64,000 nt of DNA from JABAYQ01 sp049890095 (GTDB lineage: Bacteria > Bacteroidota > Bacteroidia > Flavobacteriales > UBA7312): the NCBI GenBank assembly GCA_049890095.1, contig JBMHCD010000007.1, positions 35,704 to 99,703 of the forward strand. The letters are read 5' to 3'. The notes beneath the pieces were generated by a model. It was given only the letters and a program-made list of their open reading frames with translations, had not been told where the DNA came from and made no database searches. How positions within the stretch are numbered: position 1 is the stretch's first letter; every line of letters starts with the position of its first letter. Positions 7,905-15,722 of the stretch are shown here, in pieces. A program made the position numbers and the translations under genes.

Positions 7905-9141
7905 TTGTAATAATTTTTACGCTTCTTGCGAACGAGTATTTCAGCCCAAGCTACAAAATAAGCCTGTGGTTGTCCTCTCTAATAATGATGGATGTATTAT
8001 TGCTCGTAGCAATGAAGCAAAAGCATTAGGAATTAAAATGGGGGAGCCTGCCTTCAAACTAAAACCAATTATAAAAAAAGAAAATGTTCATGTGTTTTCT
8101 TCTAACTTTACTCTATACGGAGATATGTCTAAGCGAGTAATGAGTACCATGAGAGAAGAAGTAAAACGCATGGAAGTATATTCCATAGATGAAGCCTTCA
8201 TGGACTTTAAAAACGAAGGAAGTCCCAAAGAAAAAGCTATTGCTATAAGAAAAAAAGTAATGCAATATACAGGCATCCCTATCTCTATAGGTGTTGCTCC
8301 AACAAAAACATTGTGTAAAGTTGCAGGTTTAATCGCCAAAAAATATACTTCAACAGGTGTTTTTGTTTTAGACGAACCCTTGTTAATAGAACGAGCATTA
8401 AAGTGGTTGCCGATAGACGAACTTTGGGGAGTTGGACGAAAACACGCCAAGCTTCTAAACAATTTTGGAATAAAAACAGCATTTGATTTGTGTAAAGCAG
8501 ATGATAGTTGGATAAAAAGACGCTTATCTGTAGTAGGTTTGAGAATGGTAAAAGAATTAAGAGGAATCCCCTGTTTTGCATTAGAAGAGAACGCCAAGCA
8601 AAAAAAGAATATTTGTACTTCAAGATCTTTTGGAAAAGAAATTTCTCAACTCCACGAACTCAAGGAGTCAATAAGTAGCTTTGCCAACGACTGTGCTTAC
8701 AAATTACGACAACAAAAAAGTTGTGCAACAAGAATTACTGTTTTTATCACTACTAATCCTTTTAAACCACAGGCAAAACAATATAAAGGTATGACAAGCC
8801 TAACAATGGATAGCCCGAGTAATGACAGCATCCAAATCGTTCGGCTTGCCCTAGAAGGGTTGAATAAAATATATCGAGATAATCACGTTTATAAAAAAGC
8901 AGGTATTATTGTTAGCGATATTGTACCACAATCTCAACAACAGCTCAGTTTATTCGAATCTATAAATAGAAAAAAACATCAAAAAATAATGTCTTCCATC
9001 GATCAAATTAATGATCGAATGGGAAAAAACAAAGTTAGGTTAGCTGTACAAGGATACAAGGCAAGCTGGAATATAAAACAAGAAAAACTCTCTCCATGTT
9101 ATTCTACTAGAATAAAAGACGCTTTAATAGTAAAGTTATAA
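7888..9141 (+). CDS. umuC: UmuC-like Y-family DNA polymerase V catalytic subunit
   Basis: 417 residues, full length. The N-terminus ALADCNNFYASCERVF carries the first catalytic Asp. SIDEAFMDF near 98-106 carries the second acidic pair. PISIGVAPTKTLCKVA, the helix-hairpin-helix region ELWGVGRKHAKLLNNFGI and the little-finger domain follow. QQLSLF near residue 350 fits a beta-clamp-binding motif. It inserts nucleotides opposite lesions with UmuD'2 and RecA. Its start overlaps umuD, so translation is probably coupled. Confidence 0.94.
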   Translation: MLALADCNNFYASCERVFQPKLQNKPVVVLSNNDGCIIARSNEAKALGIKMGEPAFKLKPIIKKENVHVFSSNFTLYGDMSKRVMSTMREEVKRMEVYSIDEAFMDFKNEGSPKEKAIAIRKKVMQYTGIPISIGVAPTKTLCKVAGLIAKKYTSTGVFVLDEPLLIERALKWLPIDELWGVGRKHAKLLNNFGIKTAFDLCKADDSWIKRRLSVVGLRMVKELRGIPCFALEENAKQKKNICTSRSFGKEISQLHELKESISSFANDCAYKLRQQKSCATRITVFITTNPFKPQAKQYKGMTSLTMDSPSNDSIQIVRLALEGLNKIYRDNHVYKKAGIIVSDIVPQSQQQLSLFESINRKKHQKIMSSIDQINDRMGKNKVRLAVQGYKASWNIKQEKLSPCYSTRIKDALIVKL

Positions 9142-9148
9142 AAATTTT

Positions 9149-9156
9149 TACCTTTG
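9149..9156 (+). promoter_or_regulatory. -7 box upstream of the orphan T9SS domain ORF
   Basis: TACCTTTG, a perfect -7 match, lies 25 nt before the ATG at 9182 and 7 nt after the umuC stop. It suggests the short ORF has its own transcript. Confidence 0.5.
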
Positions 9157-9181
9157 TAAGAACACTTAAAGTTTATTGAAC

Positions 9182-9538
9182 ATGAAAATTGCTTACGCTG
9201 CTATAATTTTATGTGTTATTGAAGAATCATCTAACGGATGTTATTCCGATACAATATGTATAACTATTGAAACAAATACAACATCCATAAATGATAATAA
9301 TTATGGTATACAGATTTACCCAAACCCTATGACCAACTATAGTTTTGTAAAAATAGAAAATACAAGCTATTTTGATTATCTAACACTACTAGATATAAGA
9401 GGTCGGATTTTAAGACATTATACTATTGAAAATAAAACGTCATTAAAAATAGATAAAAACGAGCTTTCAAAAGGATTATACTATTTGAGATTTAGTGGCG
9501 ATACAGAAAACATATACAGGTCCATTGTCATAAAGTAA
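9182..9538 (+). CDS. Short orphan protein with T9SS type A sorting domain (probable gene remnant)
   Basis: 118 residues. Residues about 45-118 form a complete type A T9SS sorting domain (IYPNPMTNYSFVKIEN, LLDIRGRIL, LSKGLYYLRF, final IVIK). The preceding SNGCYSDTICITIE looks like the last strand of a PKD-like repeat from a large secreted protein. The first 15 residues (MKIAYAAIILCVIEE) are at best a poor signal peptide without a clear cleavage site. I read it as the 3' end of a decayed adhesin-like gene that acquired or kept a promoter. A TTG at 9176 could add two residues. Confidence 0.6.
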   Translation: MKIAYAAIILCVIEESSNGCYSDTICITIETNTTSINDNNYGIQIYPNPMTNYSFVKIENTSYFDYLTLLDIRGRILRHYTIENKTSLKIDKNELSKGLYYLRFSGDTENIYRSIVIK

Positions 9539-9559
9539 TTATCTTTTCTAATAAGTTGT

Positions 9560-9567
9560 TAAATTTG
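9560..9567 (+). promoter_or_regulatory. -7 box of the FemAB/GNAT-like gene
   Basis: TAAATTTG, a perfect consensus, lies 36 nt upstream of the TTG start at 9604 and 21 nt after the preceding ORF. Confidence 0.45.
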
Positions 9568-9603
9568 TAGCCTCAAAAACTACAACACATTAAACGAGCA
9601 ACT

Positions 9604-10710
9604 TTGAATTTTAAAACGCACAAGACTCTTTTAACCTTGAGTAAAAACTTGTCAAAACGACCTACCTTTTTGTCTGATGATTTTTTGGGTGTTTTAGTTA
9701 AATATCATCAAAAAAATATTGCTCATTATTTTATAACTGCTCATGACAAAACCAGTGATAGCTTTATTTATGCTCAAAAGATTAGAATTGGAGGAAGGCA
9801 AATAAAAAGCTACAACGATAAAAATAATATTCAAAAACTACTCGCCTCTTATTTTTTTAGTTTTTTTTCGTTTAAAATTATTGGCTTTGGCAATAACTTC
9901 TTAACTAACGAAACAAGTGTTTATTTAAACGGAAAATTAGAAGATTCTAATAAATTTTTAACTCGCTTAATTGACTTTGTTTCAAAAAAATATTGTGTTT
10001 CTAAACTTCTTTTTCCAGATCATTTTTTTAAACCTCTAAAAATCAAAGATCCAGTAAAAATTATTCCACAATTAATAAAAATAGAAGTTGATGAAGAAAT
10101 GTCATTAGACATAAAACCTCATTGGAAGACATTTGATGATTATTATAATGACCTCAAAAAAAAGTATAAAAAAAGAATGCGAAACGTTCATTCAAAAAGC
10201 CAGTCTATACTATCCAGAAAACTAACTAAAAAGGACTTAATTTTTTATCAAAAAGATTTACAACGTTTATTTAATCAAGTTCGAGAATCCTCTTCTTTCT
10301 ATAGTGTTCTCTTCAGCACCGATAGTTTTGTTGGTTTTAAAAAAATTGACAATCCTAAATCCGTTGTATACGGCTACTTTTTAGAAGAAAAACTAGTCGC
10401 TTTTAGTTCTGAATGGCAAGTTCAAGAAACGCTTTATTCCTACTTTATCGGTCTAGAATATCGTCTAAACAAAAAACATAGTATTTACGATAGGATGTTA
10501 TATCAGACTATTGAAAATGGCATATTATTAAATGCTAAAAAAATTATTTTCGGAAGAACTGCTGCCGAATTCAAAAGTAATTTTGGTGCTGTACCAAAAA
10601 AATCTTACCTCTACATATATCTTAAAAATCCACTACTAAGGTTTATTTTAAGGCCTATTTTATCAAGAATTACACCAAAAAAGTGGATACAACGAAATCC
10701 ATTTAAATAG
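9604..10710 (+). CDS. FemAB / GNAT-like acyltransferase-fold protein
   Basis: 368 residues without signal peptide. The C-terminal half (YGYFLEEKLVAFSSEW, YFIGLEYRLNKKHSIYDRML, then KKIIFGRTAAEFKSNFGAVP) resembles the second acyltransferase lobe of FemAB-like and COG3146-type proteins. A basic linker (KKKYKKRMRNVHSKSQS) lies near residue 190. Such proteins transfer aminoacyl or acyl groups, but the activity here is not demonstrated. No ATG exists before about residue 167, so TTG at 9604 is the likely start. It lies 123 bp ahead of neuA, suggesting (inference) a role in decorating a surface glycan. Confidence 0.6.
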   Translation: MNFKTHKTLLTLSKNLSKRPTFLSDDFLGVLVKYHQKNIAHYFITAHDKTSDSFIYAQKIRIGGRQIKSYNDKNNIQKLLASYFFSFFSFKIIGFGNNFLTNETSVYLNGKLEDSNKFLTRLIDFVSKKYCVSKLLFPDHFFKPLKIKDPVKIIPQLIKIEVDEEMSLDIKPHWKTFDDYYNDLKKKYKKRMRNVHSKSQSILSRKLTKKDLIFYQKDLQRLFNQVRESSSFYSVLFSTDSFVGFKKIDNPKSVVYGYFLEEKLVAFSSEWQVQETLYSYFIGLEYRLNKKHSIYDRMLYQTIENGILLNAKKIIFGRTAAEFKSNFGAVPKKSYLYIYLKNPLLRFILRPILSRITPKKWIQRNPFK

Positions 10711-10820
10711 CATTTTTTACATAAAAACACTTAAAAACATTAAAAAAACGTTGATTTTTAATACTTTTTTAATGAAAATCTAAATTTTTTAAAAATTTCC
10801 TCTAGTTATAAATTTTATGA

Positions 10821-10828
10821 TAGTTTTG
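10821..10828 (+). promoter_or_regulatory. -7 box of neuABC, 5 nt from ATG
   Basis: TAGTTTTG is followed by tgaaa and the neuA ATG at 10834. The perfect match and 5-nt gap predict an essentially leaderless neuABC transcript. The in-frame GTG at 10828 overlaps the box and so is unlikely to be the start. Confidence 0.5.
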
Positions 10829-10833
10829 TGAAA

Positions 10834-11511
10834 ATGGATTTAAGTAATTTTTTGATTGTAATACCTGCAAGAGCAGGCTCTAAGCGGTTTAAAGGAAAAA
10901 ATCGAGCTATTTTAGACAATAAACCTCTTATTTGTCATTCAATAGAATATGCACAAAACTTAGGTAATATTGACATCGTAATTTCTACTAACGATTCCTT
11001 AATCAAACCAATAGCAGAAAAATATAATGTGCCTTTAATCTGGAGAAATGAGCAGTTAAGTACAGACTACACTCCTACGATAGATGTTTTGCTCGACGCG
11101 ATTAATAAAGTAGATAAGAAATATAAATACATCATTTTACTGCAACCTACTAACCCGTTGAGGCCAAAAAACATTTTTGATGATTGCTTAGAAATGTTAA
11201 GCAAAAATGAACATGATTCTATTATTTCTGTTTCTAAAAACAGTTTAAAGTATGGTAAAATAGATAATGGTATTTTCAAGCCTTTGAATTATGGTTTTGG
11301 TCAAAGAAGTCAAGATTTAGATTCTATATTTTTCGAAAATGGTTTACTATATATTATCCCTACCACTATTTTAGAGAAAAATACTATTATGTCAGAAAAT
11401 CCACAAGCTTTAATTGTAAATCATCCCTTTGCAAGTGTCGATATAGACTATGAAGAAGACTTAATTTGGGCTGAATATTTATTAAAAAAATATCCGAATG
11501 AAAACGTTTGA
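10834..11511 (+). CDS. neuA: Acylneuraminate cytidylyltransferase (CMP-sialic acid synthetase)
   Basis: 225 residues. It activates a nonulosonic acid with CTP to give the CMP-sugar. The N-terminal nucleotide-binding motif IPARAGSKRFKGKN, the LLQPTNPLR segment near 105 and the SVDIDYEEDL metal-binding region near the C-terminus are diagnostic. It is the short single-domain form with no C-terminal esterase. The 3' end overlaps neuB by 14 bp. With NeuB and NeuC it completes a UDP-GlcNAc to CMP-sialic acid route. No PseB/C or LegB-type genes are adjacent, so Neu5Ac is more likely than pseudaminic or legionaminic acid (inference). Confidence 0.9.
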   Translation: MDLSNFLIVIPARAGSKRFKGKNRAILDNKPLICHSIEYAQNLGNIDIVISTNDSLIKPIAEKYNVPLIWRNEQLSTDYTPTIDVLLDAINKVDKKYKYIILLQPTNPLRPKNIFDDCLEMLSKNEHDSIISVSKNSLKYGKIDNGIFKPLNYGFGQRSQDLDSIFFENGLLYIIPTTILEKNTIMSENPQALIVNHPFASVDIDYEEDLIWAEYLLKKYPNENV

Positions 11512-12535
11512 AATAGCAGGTCGTAAAATAGGCCCATCATATCCTCCTTTAGTAATTGCTGAAATAGGCATTAATCATAATGGAAGTATTCAAGTAGCAA
11601 AAGAAATGGTCGATGCTGCTCATAGAGCTGGAGCAGAAGTAATAAAGCATCAAACTCATATTGTTGAGGATGAAATGAGTGGAGCTGCAAAAAAAGTAAT
11701 TCCAGGAAATGCTGACATCTCTATTTTTGACATTATGAAAAATTGTTCTCTCAATTATGAGGATGAACTGGAGTTAAAAAATTATGTGGAAAATAAAGGT
11801 CTAATCTTTATTAGCACTCCTTTTTCTAGAGCCGCTGCAGATCGACTTGAAAGTTGGAATGTAAAAGCTTACAAAATTGGTTCTGGTGAATGCAATAATT
11901 ATCCATTATTAGAACACATTGCCCAATTTAACAAACCTGTAATTTTAAGCACAGGAATGAACACTATAGCCAGCGTAAAAAAAGCTGTTAATATTTTTAA
12001 AAAATACAAAGTGAATTTGGCACTTTTACATACTACAAATTTGTATCCTACTCCTAATAATTTAGTTCGATTGGGTGCAATGCAAGAATTAAGTGATGCT
12101 TTTCCAGATTATGTTTATGGGCTTTCTGATCACACTATAAGTAATCACGCCTGTTTTGGAGCTGTTGCTTTAGGAGCGTCAATACTAGAGCGACATTTTA
12201 CTGACCATATGCAAAGAACCGGCCCAGATATTGTATGCTCAATGGACGAACAAAATTGTAAAGAACTAATAGAAGGTTCTAAAATAATATGGCAACAAAG
12301 CGGAGGAAAAAAAGTACCTGCAAAAGAAGAACAAGTTACCATAGACTTTGCTTTTGCTACAGTTTGTACCATTAAAAATATATCCAAAGGAGAAACGTTT
12401 TCGAAAGATAATATATGGGTAAAAAGACCTGGAACAGGAGCTATTTTAGCAGAGCATTTTAATTCTTTAATTGGAAAAAAAGCTCTTAGGGATATCAATA
12501 ATGACGAACAATTAGATTGGACAGATTTTGAATAG
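11498..12535 (+). CDS. neuB: N-acetylneuraminate synthase
   Basis: 345 residues. It condenses ManNAc and phosphoenolpyruvate to Neu5Ac. The N-terminal TIM barrel begins PLVIAEIGINHNGS. HQTHIVEDEM, KIGSGECNNYPLL, STGMNTIASV, LLHTTNLYPTP and GLSDHT follow in family order. A SAF/antifreeze-like domain occupies about 285-345 (VKRPGTGAI near its middle). It is preceded by a 14-bp overlap with neuA and followed by an 8-bp overlap with neuC, so the three are translationally linked. Confidence 0.93.
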   Translation: MKTFEIAGRKIGPSYPPLVIAEIGINHNGSIQVAKEMVDAAHRAGAEVIKHQTHIVEDEMSGAAKKVIPGNADISIFDIMKNCSLNYEDELELKNYVENKGLIFISTPFSRAAADRLESWNVKAYKIGSGECNNYPLLEHIAQFNKPVILSTGMNTIASVKKAVNIFKKYKVNLALLHTTNLYPTPNNLVRLGAMQELSDAFPDYVYGLSDHTISNHACFGAVALGASILERHFTDHMQRTGPDIVCSMDEQNCKELIEGSKIIWQQSGGKKVPAKEEQVTIDFAFATVCTIKNISKGETFSKDNIWVKRPGTGAILAEHFNSLIGKKALRDINNDEQLDWTDFE

Positions 12536-13661
12536 CATAAATAAAAAAATTCTTTTTTTGAGTGGCACAAGAGCTGATTTTGGAAAATTAAAATCTTTAA
12601 TTAGAATAACACAAAACGCATCTAACTTTGAAGCTCATATTTTTGTAACAGGTATGCACTTACAAAAGAAATATGGATATACAGTAAACGAAATAGAAAA
12701 GTCTGGGTTTAAAAATATTTACACCTTTGAAAACCATACTGCTGAATCGACAATGGACTTAACCCTCTCCAAAACTATCGAAGGTTTGTCGTCTTACATC
12801 AAATCTTTGCAGCCTGATCTAATTGTTGTTCATGGAGATCGTGTTGAAGCTTTGGCAGGTGCTATTGTAGGCTCATTAAATAATATTTTAGTTGGACACA
12901 TTGAAGGAGGAGAACTATCTGGAACTATTGATGAATTAATAAGGCATTCTGTTAGTAAAATGAGTCATATTCATTTTGTGTCAAATAATGAAGCAAAAAG
13001 TCGACTAATTCAGATGGGAGAGCTAGAAGATCATATTTATATAATTGGGTCGCCAGATTTAGACATCATGTTTTCGTCCGAACTTCCTAGTATTAATACA
13101 GTTAAAGAATATTATAACATTCCCTTTAAAAATTATTCTTTAGTAATGATGCATCCTGTTACGACAGAATTGAATCAAGTAGAATATCAGTCTAAAAATC
13201 TTGTTAATGCTCTTCTAAAAACGAAAGAAAATTTTGTGTTGATATACCCTAACAACGATATGGGTTCTTCAAAAATCATTCAAGTTTACGAACAGTTAAA
13301 AGATCAACCAAACTTTAAAGTTTTCCCTTCATTAAGGTTTGAGTATTTTTTAGTTCTATTAAAAAATTGTCAGTATATGATTGGAAACAGCAGTGCTGGT
13401 GTAAGAGAAACTCCATATTATAATATTGCTAGTGTAAATATTGGCACAAGACAACAAAACAGAGCAAAAAATGATTCTATAATAAACTGCGGTTATTCTG
13501 AAGCAGAAATTTTGGCTGCTATTAAAAAGACTAAATCTCCCATTACAACCAAAAACAAAACTTCTTTTGGAATGGGAAATAGTGATGAATTATTTTATTC
13601 TATTTTAAACACCGAATCCATTTGGAATATCCCATGTCAAAAACAATTTAATGATCTTTAA
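12528..13661 (+). CDS. neuC: UDP-N-acetylglucosamine 2-epimerase (hydrolysing)
   Basis: 377 residues. It converts UDP-GlcNAc to ManNAc plus UDP, the first step toward sialic acid. LSGTRADFGKL at the start, VVHGDRVEAL near 99, GHIEGGELSGTIDELIRH near 122, MMHPVTTE and IGNSSAGVRE near the C-terminus are the epimerase signatures. No ATG or GTG is available at the correct N-terminus. TTG at 12528, overlapping the neuB stop by 8 bp, gives the expected start two or three residues before KKILFL. LegG-type epimerases are relatives and cannot be ruled out. Confidence 0.9.
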   Translation: MNSINKKILFLSGTRADFGKLKSLIRITQNASNFEAHIFVTGMHLQKKYGYTVNEIEKSGFKNIYTFENHTAESTMDLTLSKTIEGLSSYIKSLQPDLIVVHGDRVEALAGAIVGSLNNILVGHIEGGELSGTIDELIRHSVSKMSHIHFVSNNEAKSRLIQMGELEDHIYIIGSPDLDIMFSSELPSINTVKEYYNIPFKNYSLVMMHPVTTELNQVEYQSKNLVNALLKTKENFVLIYPNNDMGSSKIIQVYEQLKDQPNFKVFPSLRFEYFLVLLKNCQYMIGNSSAGVRETPYYNIASVNIGTRQQNRAKNDSIINCGYSEAEILAAIKKTKSPITTKNKTSFGMGNSDELFYSILNTESIWNIPCQKQFNDL

Positions 13662-13668
13662 AAAAATT

Positions 13669-14373
13669 ATGAAATATCTAATTGCCATTTTTTGTGGAAT
13701 TACCACTTTCGTTTCTTGTGGTCAAAAAAATTCCGAAATAAAAAGTTTAGACCCTATTGCATTTAAAAATGCGATAAATGAAAATGCAATCATTTTAGAT
13801 GTACGAACACCCCAGGAAGTAAGTTCAGGAATGATTGGGGGTGCAAGCACTTTGGATTTTTACTCAGAAAATTTTGAAAACTCATTAGCTTTAATTCAAA
13901 AAGACAAAGAGGTATTTGTGTACTGCTTAAGCGGAGGTAGAAGCTCTAAAGCTGCAAAAAAATTAGTTGAATTAGGTCAGCATAAAGTGTACAATCTTAA
14001 AGGTGGAATACGAGCATGGAAAAAAGAAAACCTGCCTATAACTGAAAATCAAAATACTTCTATAGAAAATCAAGCCATTGTAATTAGCCAAGACAGTTTA
14101 AATGCAATTATATATGAACATAATACCGTTTTAGTTGCTTTTCAAACTAAATGGTGTGCACCTTGTCGAAAAATGGAACCAATAATAGACTCTTTAGAAC
14201 TTAACAATGCAAGGGTACATTTTTTAAAAATAGATATGGACAAAAACGATGCTTTAGCTAAAAATATGAATGTAGAAAGCATTCCTACCTTTCTGATTTT
14301 CAAAAACCAAAAGGAAATTTGGAGGTCGAGCGGAATTCAGACTATGGAGAAACTAAGCTCTCTCCTGCAATAA
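13669..14373 (+). CDS. Rhodanese-thioredoxin fusion lipoprotein
   Basis: 234 residues. A signal with lipobox (TTFVSC, Cys17) points to a membrane-anchored periplasmic protein. A rhodanese domain at about 25-122 has active-site Cys86 in VYCLSGGRSS. A thioredoxin domain at about 140-234 has WCAPC (Cys163, Cys166) and the cis-proline loop SIPTF. I start at the ATG at 13669, just after the neuC stop, because it gives a proper signal; the ATG at 13651 adds six residues. Possible roles are periplasmic sulfur or persulfide handling and disulfide reduction. It is co-oriented with the neu genes, with no obvious functional link. Confidence 0.85.
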   Translation: MKYLIAIFCGITTFVSCGQKNSEIKSLDPIAFKNAINENAIILDVRTPQEVSSGMIGGASTLDFYSENFENSLALIQKDKEVFVYCLSGGRSSKAAKKLVELGQHKVYNLKGGIRAWKKENLPITENQNTSIENQAIVISQDSLNAIIYEHNTVLVAFQTKWCAPCRKMEPIIDSLELNNARVHFLKIDMDKNDALAKNMNVESIPTFLIFKNQKEIWRSSGIQTMEKLSSLLQ

Positions 14374-15141
14374 AAACTCTAATGTTTTTTGATTAAAAAT
14401 AAGCGGTTGATCATTATTTGCAATATGTCCAGACTTTGGAACTTTAAACAAAGTGCAATTAATCCTGGAACTCACAAATTCTTTGATATGATTTACAAAT
14501 AAATGATCTTCTTCGCCACTTATAAAAAGTGTTGGTTTGTTTATGGTAAGATCTGAAAACTCTTTAATGGACTTTCTGACTTCTGGCAATAATGTAAGCC
14601 ATCTTTTAAATACTTTATGTCTAATTTTTTTGGCTTCTCCTATAAAAAGCAATCTTGATTGCCTATGATTTTGTTTAGGCATAATGATATATGCAAAAAG
14701 TTTATATAAAATAATTGGAGGAATGAACCCCTTAATTAAGTCAGCCAAGTACAATAAAAAATTCGTTCGAAAAGATAATTTCGTAATTGCCCCACAAAGA
14801 ATCATTTTATTAACTCTATGAGGATAATCCTTTGAAATTTTGGTAGCTAAAATTGTTCCTAACGATACTCCTATAAAATTTGCCTTTTTTATCTTCAAAA
14901 GGTCCATTACATCCAAAATATCTTGAGTTGCCATCTCCAGGTCATAGTTTTTTGGCAAAATAGTTTCATTCGATTTACCATGACCCCTTAAATCAATAAA
15001 CAAAAGATTAAAGTGCTCCTTAAAAAACCTCATTTGCTTATGCCAAATGATACTGCTACCTCCAGCACCATGAACAAATGTAATCCATTGATCGCATCCT
15101 TCTTTTAAAAGCGTATTGTAATATATTAACTTGTTATTCAA
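14353..15141 (-). CDS. Alpha/beta hydrolase
   Basis: 262 residues, with TTG as the only sensible start (15141). The oxyanion motif HGAGGSS is near residue 24. The nucleophile elbow GVSLG is near 92, the acid Asp in SGEEDHLF near 210 and His in KSGHIANNDQ near 236, giving a complete triad. A hydrophobic cap segment (FLLYLADLIKGFIPPIILYKL) may contact membranes or a lipophilic substrate. Substrate unknown. The 3' end overlaps the convergent rhodanese-thioredoxin gene by 21 bp. Confidence 0.82.
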   Translation of the reverse strand: MNNKLIYYNTLLKEGCDQWITFVHGAGGSSIIWHKQMRFFKEHFNLLFIDLRGHGKSNETILPKNYDLEMATQDILDVMDLLKIKKANFIGVSLGTILATKISKDYPHRVNKMILCGAITKLSFRTNFLLYLADLIKGFIPPIILYKLFAYIIMPKQNHRQSRLLFIGEAKKIRHKVFKRWLTLLPEVRKSIKEFSDLTINKPTLFISGEEDHLFVNHIKEFVSSRINCTLFKVPKSGHIANNDQPLIFNQKTLEFLLQERA

Positions 15142-15160
15142 AAGTTTACCCTTAAAGGAA

Positions 15161-15168
15161 CAAATTTA
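15161..15168 (-). promoter_or_regulatory. -7 box of the alpha/beta hydrolase gene
   Basis: TAAATTTG on the minus strand, 19 nt upstream of the TTG start. It is a perfect consensus and supports that non-ATG start. Confidence 0.45.
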
Positions 15169-15249
15169 AAGAAATTTAAAATGGTATTAAAAAACATGTT
15201 TCATTAAAAAACAAAAAACTGATATCTGTGGGAATGCTAAAAAATTCAA

Positions 15250-15280
15250 TTGTATATCTCCTTTTCTATAATTACTTTTG
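15250..15280 (+). promoter_or_regulatory. Promoter of ridA-ileS-dksA-lspA (TTG-N20-TACTTTTG)
   Basis: TTG at 15250-15252, a 20-nt spacer and a perfect TACTTTTG at 15273-15280. It is the best two-element promoter in the window and leaves a leader of about 20 nt before the ridA ATG at 15303. Confidence 0.65.
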
Positions 15281-15302
15281 AATCTTAAATTTACATAGTG
15301 TT

Positions 15303-15722
15303 ATGAGTAGTAAAAAAATAGAATCAAGCAAAGCTCCCGAACCAGTTGGTTTGTATCCTCACGCTAGGCAACATGGAAATCTTTTATTCTTATCTGGTGT
15401 CGGCCCTAGAGAAAGAGGAACTAAAAAAATTCCTGGTGTTGAGCTAGACGAAAATGGAAATATTCTTTCTTACGATATTGCTACTCAGTGTAGATCGGTT
15501 TTCAACAATATCAAAACAATAGTTGAGGAAAGTGGTTCGTCTTGGGACAAAATAATTGATGTTACTGTTTTCTTAACCAATATGAAAGACGACTTTAAAA
15601 TTTATAATGAAATTTATGCCGAATACTTTGAAAGCAATCAGCCTTGTAGAACAACCTTAGAGATAAACTGTCTTCCTACACCAATTGCTATAGAATTAAA
15701 AGTAATTGCAACACTAGATTAA
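15303..15722 (+). CDS. RidA (YjgF/YER057c/UK114) family enamine/imine deaminase
   Basis: 139 residues. It has the family's GLYPHARQHGNLLFLSGVGP start. The conserved arginine is in CRTTLEINCLPTPIAIELKVIA, where it binds the substrate carboxylate. RidA-type proteins hydrolyse reactive imines such as 2-aminoacrylate. The PRERGTKKIPG insert is longer than in canonical RidA and resembles the 2-aminomuconate deaminase-like subgroup. It starts a dense operon: its stop overlaps the ileS ATG by one base. Confidence 0.88.
   Translation: MSSKKIESSKAPEPVGLYPHARQHGNLLFLSGVGPRERGTKKIPGVELDENGNILSYDIATQCRSVFNNIKTIVEESGSSWDKIIDVTVFLTNMKDDFKIYNEIYAEYFESNQPCRTTLEINCLPTPIAIELKVIATLD

Noticed and set aside
10738..10775. 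A/T-run inverted repeat upstream of neuA as terminator
   Set aside because: The stem is only A-T pairs from homopolymer runs, which is expected by chance at this composition.
12145..12570. Long antisense frames inside neuB, ileS, fabF, umuC and pyk
   Set aside because: They lie wholly opposite well-supported genes, lack recognisable domains and have no promoter boxes of their own.
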